From positions 10,311,580 through 10,375,579 of the forward strand of contig NC_091104.1 of the NCBI RefSeq assembly GCF_024713975.1: a stretch of DNA of 64,000 bases, in the 5' to 3' direction. The notes below the pieces were generated by a model that saw nothing but the letters and a program-made list of their open reading frames with translations, was not told the DNA's origin and ran no database searches. This document shows, in pieces, positions 57,601-64,000 of the stretch. Both the position numbers and the translations under genes were made by a program. Origin of the DNA: Paralichthys olivaceus. Lineage: Eukaryota; Chordata; Actinopteri; Pleuronectiformes; Paralichthyidae. Position 1 is the first letter of the stretch. Each line of letters opens with the position of its first letter.

Positions 57601-58979
57601 ATTTCACCTTGTATGAGTCAAGTGGACAACGGCTCTGAACTCCATCCAGCAGCAGCAATGCCTCCTCGACCCTCTCTTGTCCTACGAGCGCCTGGATCTG
57701 CTCTTCGACTGGCACCAGACGCAGGCTGAAAATGTCTCTCTCTGTGAACGCTAACACACCATCTGAGGGGATTCAGAAACACTCGATGTGTAGGAACACT
57801 ACAGTGCAATGGATGATGGAGTAGATCGGTGCAAACTGGGGCAGACGGTCTCATCATTTAAAGACGAAACCACAGTTGGACAGGCTTTCCATGTGTATCG
57901 CCTGGTTTACCTGACGTGGAGAGCAGACCCTTCGCTCCATGGAGGCTCACAGTCTGTTTGCACTGCTGATCTAACATGCTGTAGACAGATAGCACTTGGG
58001 GCTGCAGGGTGAGAATGTAAGGGAAACATACTCTGGCTGCCAGCACCTCCTGAGGCCACTGCAGGGGAGGGCGCTGGCATATCCCCGTCTTCATCACGAA
58101 CATGCCTGGGGGACGAGGGTGAGAAAATGATATCTTGGCAAACAAATATCCCCTGGCTGTTTGAATATATGTTGGACTGATATGAGCTGATTAACTTTGG
58201 AATGGAAGCATATAACGACACATGGCGACATCTGTGCTCGACAGCCTGTAGGACAACGTGTACCATAAAGATTTTTGGCAGAGCTTACCCAAAGATTCAG
58301 GCCCATTAAGGAGGAATTCCCCTCGTCCTGCTGAGGTAACAATGACACGCTGCCTGTTGTGATTGTGAGGAAAAAGCTCCTCTTTGCTCCCAGTTTCAAC
58401 ATCACAGAGGAGATACCTGTCGCAGGTGGCTACGCACAGACTGGTGCCATCTACTGCCAAGGCCACGGGATCCTGATGTAGAGGCACTTCCTTGACAACC
58501 TCCCACTTATCCACTCCCACCACGTAGATGTGGATCAGTCTCCTGCGGCTGGAGGAAGTCACCATCTCCACACATCCTGCCTGAGCTGTGAGCAATGAGT
58601 CGCACACCTCAAACAAAGAAACCTGCTGGATTTTTTTCAAAGCAGGAACCGGCTCTAAGGAGAACATGTTGAGGGCTGTGACGCTGCGGTCCCACAGGAC
58701 AAGCAAGTGGTTGAACAACGGGACTGCTCTCAGTTGGACGACTGCGTTGCTTGAGCCGAGTTTTCTCGCTCTACCTTCTCTGGTTTTGCCAGGACTCAGG
58801 TCTCCGATGGTGCTGCTTGGTAGGATGAGGTGCTGCACTGTCGCATTTTTAGTCCCAATATACAGATTTCGATCAAAGCACTCGAGGCACTGGATACCAA
58901 ATTTGTCCTTTTCTTTTGGAGCTTCATGTTTTTCATAGATCTGTGTTTTTGTGAATGCTTTAAAAGCCATTGCAGACAT
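54676..58979 (-). CDS. TGFBRAP1/Vps3-like endosomal tethering protein, complete (11 coding exons, 832 aa)
   Basis: Exons (minus strand): 58979-58289, 58105-57911, 57762-57608, 57179-57106, 56992-56642, 56462-56405, 56325-56182, 55750-55616, 55541-55397, 55315-54903 and 54813-54676. All phases agree, giving 832 aa against 860 in human TGFBRAP1. An N-terminal CNH (beta-propeller) domain spans about 20-300 (KEVPLHQDPVALAVDG, SMLDQQCKQT). A helical clathrin-repeat/Vps39 region contains QIFTKRQPDD and LLPDSWSVQL. A C-terminal zinc ribbon reads CKVCQRV...HVGC. Family members (Vps3) are subunits of the CORVET Rab5-effector complex on early endosomes; TGFBRAP1 also binds TGF-beta receptors and Smad4. 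I chose the ATG at 58,979 because the frame further upstream has no ATG. Similarity to human TGFBRAP1, judged from memory, seems too low for a one-to-one orthologue, so this may be a paralogue retained in fish. Confidence 0.88.
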
Positions 58980-60059
58980 GTAGTACCTTTGACTTTGGTT
59001 GTGCAACTAACGTCAACTGTTCCTCAAGTATCAAGTAGCATTCCACTGTGAAAAGCCCTGACAGTAGGAATCTTAAACATCAAAATCCCAGCTCTTCGTC
59101 AGTGATATGTAAAATAAGCCGTCCCTACCTCTCCGCTGTTCCCCCTGCCTCTTTGAATCCTCCACAACTTAATGAAGTGTAAAGTAGTTTCACCTCCCCC
59201 ATGTGACAACATCCTGCCTGGAAGTCAATGTCAGCATTTCTGCTCATCCTGCCATGTGAGGACACTTACACAACTCACCCAGCCGCCTCTCCAAGAAAGC
59301 CAACTTTTACAAGAATCAAAACACAAGATGCAGCGAAGATGACGGATATTTAGAGGTCCCCGCAGTTTCGGTCCTATGAAATCCTTGGCTCGAACAAAGT
59401 GGTTGCTCTGGTCAGAGGAAAGCGCACAAGTAAAAGAGCAAAAATATCTGCAGATCAATCCATGTACGGGCACACACAAGTGTGTTTACAATGTGCACGA
59501 GCTGGGTGTGATGAGGTCAAGAGGCAACAGAAACCCAGCGGAGGTTTGTTTCATGGCAGTGATTGTGTAACGAGTGGCTCACATGTGACAATAAAGTCGT
59601 AAAAGATGTGGATTTTAAACCAGCCAGTTATATTTGTTATTCTGAACTTTTGCCTCTGAGGAATTTCATATAAAGAAATGCACACACTTCTCCTCTGGAC
59701 GGCAACTCTGAAGAAAACAAGAAATTAGGATAAACAACAGCAGGCAATAAAATGGCATCCATCTCAGCATGATGTACATAGAAAGGTCTTTATTGTAATA
59801 ACCTTTTGTATGTGTAAGTATTTCACATATGAGAAGCTCTAATCATGCATATTTATATATATTTTTATCCTAAGCAGTCATAGTAAAAATATATATAAAT
59901 CTATAAAGAAAGTCAGAAAATATTCAGCAGATGGTTTGTTGTCATAGAGCAGTGGCATGCTGATTATTTTCTCAACTGATCTGTTTGTCCATATGTTTCA
60001 GACAACAGCGGCAATTTGTATTTTCCTAAGTGACATTTATTTGAAGGTTGTAATTACGG

Positions 60060-60245
60060 CAAGGGAAGAACCCAGTACATTCTGGGGCAGATCCAGATGA
60101 AAAGTTTTTTTTTTAGTTTCCTTAACTTCTTTTCTTCTTAAACCCACTTAACTTATTCCCACCAAACTTGGCGGATAGATGGGACCTGGGTCTGGGACGG
60201 CTGCATTGGTGCAGATGCCTATGAGGGGCGGATCCGGAATTTTTT
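60060..60245 (+). repeat. Dispersed fish repeat, family A, copy 6 (partial)
   Basis: GGGGCAGATCCAGATGAAAA, CCACCAAACTTGGCGGATAG and GAGGGGCGGATCCGGAATTT are family A pieces, rearranged and interrupted by T-rich sequence. Confidence 0.5.
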
Positions 60246-60568
60246 TTTCTTTTCTTTATGTTTTATGACAGATTAATCATTTAGCTTCTGAGACTACTTC
60301 ATTTTTATGGCTCTGCGCAAGCAACAGCCAGTAGCCTGAGGTTTTATAGTTAAACTGTTAAATAAGATTTTAAAAAGGTATCATATCTCGAGATGAGCTG
60401 GAACTTATTACATGAAAGTTAATTATACATTTTCAATATAGAATGAATCTTATGTCAATTGATCAATTGGTCATAATCACCTCTAATATGTTTGCTACAG
60501 CATTTCATCTTTGTCACAATGGCACATACGGCTTACTGACTTTTAAGCTATGTATTTATCTATGTGGA

Positions 60569-60575
<7 letters not shown>

Positions 60576-60617
<42 letters not shown>

Positions 60618-60629
60618 ATGTGTGTGTGG
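60576..60629. repeat. (TG)n microsatellite
   Basis: An almost perfect GT run of about 50 bases, just 3' of the fhl coding region. Confidence 0.95.
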
Positions 60630-60798
60630 GCAGTGTGAGTGAACTAATGTTCATTTATAACACCAAGCGTTTGACATTCAGAGTCTGTTTATGCATCAGA
60701 CATACTGAGAAGAAAATTATACATGAATCTACAGTATCTGTATCAGAGCATTAAGCCCTGCTGTTACTCGGATTAAGCGGTGACCCCTGGTGGAAAGA

Positions 60799-63015
60799 TC
60801 ACTTCTCCCTGCCACAGTCGGTGCACAAGATGTTGTCACGCTGGGTGAGGAAGCCGCGTCCCACCAGTGACATGGAGCACTGCATGCAGGTGAAACACTC
60901 GCTGTGCCACTGGCGCTCCTCGAAGGAGATGTACTTGGCTCCTGCCAGACCTGCACACATCAAACATGTAGATGGTAAATGGTTTGTATTTATACAGCAC
61001 TTGTCTCATGTTGTTGACGAACACTGTAGATTAGCACTCAAAGTGCTTTACAGTTTTGCCATTCACGCACACATCAATACACATCTATGTGCAGCACTTT
61101 CTCTATCACACATCGGGTTTACTATCTGGCCAGCACGAGGAATGGCAGAGACTGGGATCAAACCGCTGACCCTCAGGTTCATGGACAACCTGCTCTACCT
61201 CCTGAGCCACAGCTGCCCATATGTCCATGCATTTACATGATATGCAGGTTAATGCCACCTTGTTTATCTGACAGTTCCTGCACAAATGCAGATAAAGGCA
61301 TTACGTGTGAGCGGTGTGTGAGTGAATGAAAACATGAGCACAGTGACTCACTGGTGATGGGCTTGGTGCAGCCCACACACTTCTTTGCATACAGGTTGCT
61401 GAAGCATTCGAGGCAGTAGGGGTAGTTCTCCCGGGAGGTGAAGCGCTGACCTGACAGCTGCTTTCTGCAGCCGATGCATAGGAAGCACTCGCGGTGCCAC
61501 GGCTTGTCCTGGTACGTCACTCCACCTGTTGTGATGGACTGAAACATGCATACAAACACACAGAGACACACAATGACAATTTTCTCTCTAGGTGTTACAC
61601 ATGCAGTCACAGTTATAACTGTTAAAACGCCTGTGTCAAGAGAATTGCCAGCAGCAGTCAATACATATAAAAGACTCAGCTGTAACCCTACCTTCTTACA
61701 GGCACAGCACTGGTAGGCAAACTGCTTCTCGAAGCAGGGCACGCAGAAGTAGCCAGTGTCTTTGGGGATGAAGGACTTGGTTCCTATTGGCTGCTGGCAG
61801 CGGTGGCACAGGAAGCAGGTCTCATGCCAGCTGTTCCCCTTGTATTCCATTTTGCGGGAACCTGGCATAGGGGACGAGAGCAGCTTAGTCAGCATATGGT
61901 TCCTCCATGACAGAAAAACACTGCAGCTCAAAATAGTCCAGATTTATCTGTGGGGAGGGGACCATGCAATCTTGATAATCTTGGAAAGAATTTTTGCATT
62001 GTTGTCTGGTGTTTTATATACTTTCAAGTTTCCATTTTCATATTTCTGCAGATATAACTATAGATATGACATAACTAGTGTATAATTTTTGTAAGCCTGT
62101 AATTCTTTCTGAAGAAACAATCACCACAAAGTCCATTTAGTGGCTGTGAGCTTTCCGTTGTATCGCATGATCCACCTTAGCAGAAACTTTTTTCTTTGGA
62201 TATTGAAGATGTTTAAGTTTATATTTTTTCCTTTCTTCTCATCCACGTTTGATTCAGTAGAGACCAAAAGTTTGTTCTTGGTTTTGCCTTCATTCCTTTA
62301 ACGTAGTTATTCCTTTCATTATGAGAAATGCTAGCAGTAGCAGAAGGAATAGTGACTCAATTCTCCAGAGCAGATACTAAATGGATCATGTGGTGAAACA
62401 GTTATGCAGCAAACATTTTCAAGGTCAAGAATGAATTTTCAATCTCAATAATGCATTTTCCATCTTTTTAAGTTATGATTTCATTTATAAGCATGACAGT
62501 GTATGACAATGTACCTGGCATGACAGTTTTCTTGCAGGTGGTACACTTGGAGGAATAGTCATGGGCGTAGCACTCAGTGCAGAGCAATGAATTGTCCTTG
62601 GCGGCAAAGGCCTTCTCCACCAGAGAGCGGCTGCACTTGGCGCACTTGAAGCACTGCTCATGCCAGTGGCGATCCTTGTAGGACAGGTCCTGTAGATATA
62701 ACACATTAGTTATTGCACTGATGGATATTCTGTTTATTTAGTAAATGCATTGTTAGAAGAATCAAATTGCGATAAAAAAATACATACTTTCTTATTTTAC
62801 ACCTGGGTTACAACAAAGTCCTGGCTCTAAGGGCGATTGTGGTGGTTTTTTACCTTGCAGTTGCAGCTTATTGGTAAAGAGCATCCCTCACAGCAGTTGG
62901 CAAACAGGTTCTCATAGCACTTAGTGCAGTACTGCATGTCCTCTTTCATTATGTACTTCTTCCCCAGCAGAGAGTCTTTACAGTAATGGCAATCGAAACG
63001 CTCGCTGGTGGACAT
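60799..63015 (-). CDS. fhl5: Four-and-a-half LIM domains protein, complete (5 coding exons, 281 aa)
   Basis: Exons (minus strand): 63015-62854, 62689-62515, 61861-61692, 61538-61352 and 60950-60799. Phases agree, giving 281 aa; human FHL2 has 279 and FHL5 has 284. An N-terminal half LIM (FDCHYCKDSLLGKKY) is followed by four full LIM domains with paired C-x2-C and H-x2-C zinc ligands. Signature stretches are DLSYKDRHWHE, SRKMEYKGNSWHETC, TTGGVTYQDKPWH and AGAKYISFEERQWH. The Gly|Ser and phase-0 exon breaks follow the FHL pattern. FHL proteins are LIM-only adaptors and co-activators in muscle and other tissues that bind CREB/CREM, integrins and androgen receptor. Some residues favour FHL5 (SLLGKKY, RENYPYC), others FHL2 (QPIGTKSFIPK, LSGQRF). 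Linkage to fyn/marcks/col10a1 (human 6q, where FHL5 also lies) tips me toward fhl5. The family is certain, the paralogue is not. Confidence 0.8.
60968..61220 (+). repeat. Dispersed fish repeat, family E, in the last fhl intron
   Basis: GATGGTAAATGGTTTGTATT, CTCAAAGTGCTTTACAGTTT, GGATCAAACCGCTGACCCTC-like and CCTCCTGAGCCACAGCTGCC are the landmarks of a very common teleost interspersed repeat. It fills most of the intron between exons 4 and 5. Confidence 0.75.
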
Positions 63016-64000
63016 CGTCGTCTGCTTTTCTTAGCTGAAGGTCAAAGAGAGCAACAACAGGAAAATTGGACAATAAAGTAAATGGTAAGAGATGAAAAAA
63101 GCTCCTTTAATAGTGCAGGCAATCTCTTACCCCTCTCACCAGCCAAGCAAATACACCAAGCAATTTCTTTTCCCTTTCTTTTGAGAGAATCTGAGAAAAA
63201 AATGAGCGTTGTGTTGAGGAAGTGTCGACCTCGGCTGATATGGAGGGAGGATGAGGCTGTAAAGCTGAAGGGCTGCAGAGAGAGAGTGGACCAGGAGCAG
63301 GGATAGGGCAGGGATGAAGAGCGGTGAGGCAGGATTAGGGGTCTCCACTGTGGGGGATCGTCTATAAATACTGGCCCTCTTATTAGCGTTAATCTCTGGG
63401 GAGAATGGACACGCTCCGCTGCATCATTCTGCACCTTTTAAGGGCGCTGATGGTGCACATATCACCGAGCCTCAAACTGATTCCATCATTGTTGCTTTAT
63501 TGTTTTAAAAGCAATGAGAAATGCAGTGTGATGACTTTATGCAACTGATGCAACACACAATGAGATATATGCTTCAGGATATTTTTCATTTTCTCAGTTT
63601 GGATTTCGGTGCCACAGCAGAGATATAGTCGGCCATTTGGATGCGGTGACGTGTCCGGACACACTTGTGGCCTTTGTCAGTGCCTGCTATACTCACAGGC
63701 AGTTGCAGATGGCTTATGAGAGGTAGGCGCCAGCAGCTTTGTGGTTGCCAGGTACTGAACTATATTGCCAGGACCTCTCAGTGGCTATTGAGAGTGCTTT
63801 GGCAGCACTTCAGATGGAGGGAAGCTGCAGGCCTGTGGATGTTCAATTCGTCCACGGTGAAATGAAGGAGGAGCAGGAATGACAGATTAATAGGGACCAT
63901 CTTGATACTCTTGTAACTCCATCAAATTCTCTTCGTGTTAAGCAGTGGAATAAGAGCGCTCTCAGGCTATGGTGCTGTGACTGTGCATCATCGAAATACA
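63016..64000. other. Upstream region of fhl, right window edge
   Basis: A candidate acceptor (GACCTTCAG) about 20 bases upstream of the ATG suggests a further non-coding 5' exon to the right. I see no confident promoter motif on the minus strand. The rest has no supported gene. Confidence 0.4.

Larger units (their letters stand above)
58980..60798. other. Spacer between tgfbrap1-like and fhl genes
   Basis: It should contain the tgfbrap1-like promoter/5' UTR near 59.0-59.2 kb and the fhl 3' UTR, for which an AATAAA on the minus strand at 59,789-59,794 is a candidate end. It also holds a family A repeat fragment (60,060-60,245) and a TG microsatellite. No orthologue of the C2orf49 gene that lies here in human was recognised. 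Confidence 0.45.

Noticed and set aside
63361-63375. TATAAATA near 63,364 as the fhl TATA box
   Set aside because: It reads TATAAATA on the plus strand but fhl is transcribed from the minus strand, and no plus-strand gene begins nearby.

Overview
This is a vertebrate nuclear window, almost certainly from a ray-finned (teleost, probably percomorph) fish. The genes have many short coding exons with consensus splice sites. The introns and intergenic DNA carry CA/TG microsatellites and dispersed repeats that I recognise from fish genomes. All gene calls come from translating both strands, matching remembered vertebrate families, and checking that reading-frame phase is continuous across every splice junction.

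Layout, left to right. (1) 53-727, minus strand: two spliced exons of a gene that runs off the left edge. Its place 3' of fyn on the same strand suggests traf3ip2. (2) 3,157-12,971, minus: the complete coding region of the Src-family kinase Fyn (11 coding exons, 535 aa), with a candidate non-coding first exon and CpG-rich promoter at about 22.0-22.2 kb. (3) 26,545-28,158, plus: marcks (2 exons, 225 aa), with a CRE- and CCAAT-containing upstream region. (4) 33,066-36,615, minus: col10a1 (type X collagen, 654 aa), with a TATA box at 37,083. (5) 48,366-48,827, minus: the last two exons of a short gene I do not recognise. Its 3' half is duplicated about 4 kb away (43.85-44.64 kb). (6) 54,676-58,979, minus: a TGFBRAP1/Vps3-family gene (11 coding exons, 832 aa). 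(7) 60,799-63,015, minus: a four-and-a-half LIM protein (fhl5 or fhl2 class, 5 coding exons, 281 aa).

Fyn, MARCKS and COL10A1 all map to human 6q21-22, and TRAF3IP2 is FYN's neighbour there. FHL2 and TGFBRAP1 are same-strand near neighbours on human 2q12. The window therefore joins a 6q-type block to an FHL-TGFBRAP1 pair. This fits a retained ohnolog of the 2q12 pair (fhl5 plus a TGFBRAP1 paralogue lost in mammals), although a fusion of blocks is also possible.

The genes do not form one pathway. They cover membrane-proximal signalling (Fyn, MARCKS), hypertrophic-cartilage matrix (collagen X), endosomal tethering (TGFBRAP1-like) and a LIM adaptor. The intergenic DNA holds a two-copy MITE-like element with terminal inverted repeats, a SINE-like insertion with a 16-bp target-site duplication, at least six pieces of one dispersed repeat, a telomere-like minisatellite and long TG tracts around the fyn promoter. 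I found no rRNA, tRNA, CRISPR or prokaryotic features, and no evidence for a wholly new biological system. The most unusual items are the linked tgfbrap1-like/fhl pair, the unidentified partly duplicated gene, and the apparent lack of the FynT alternative exon.
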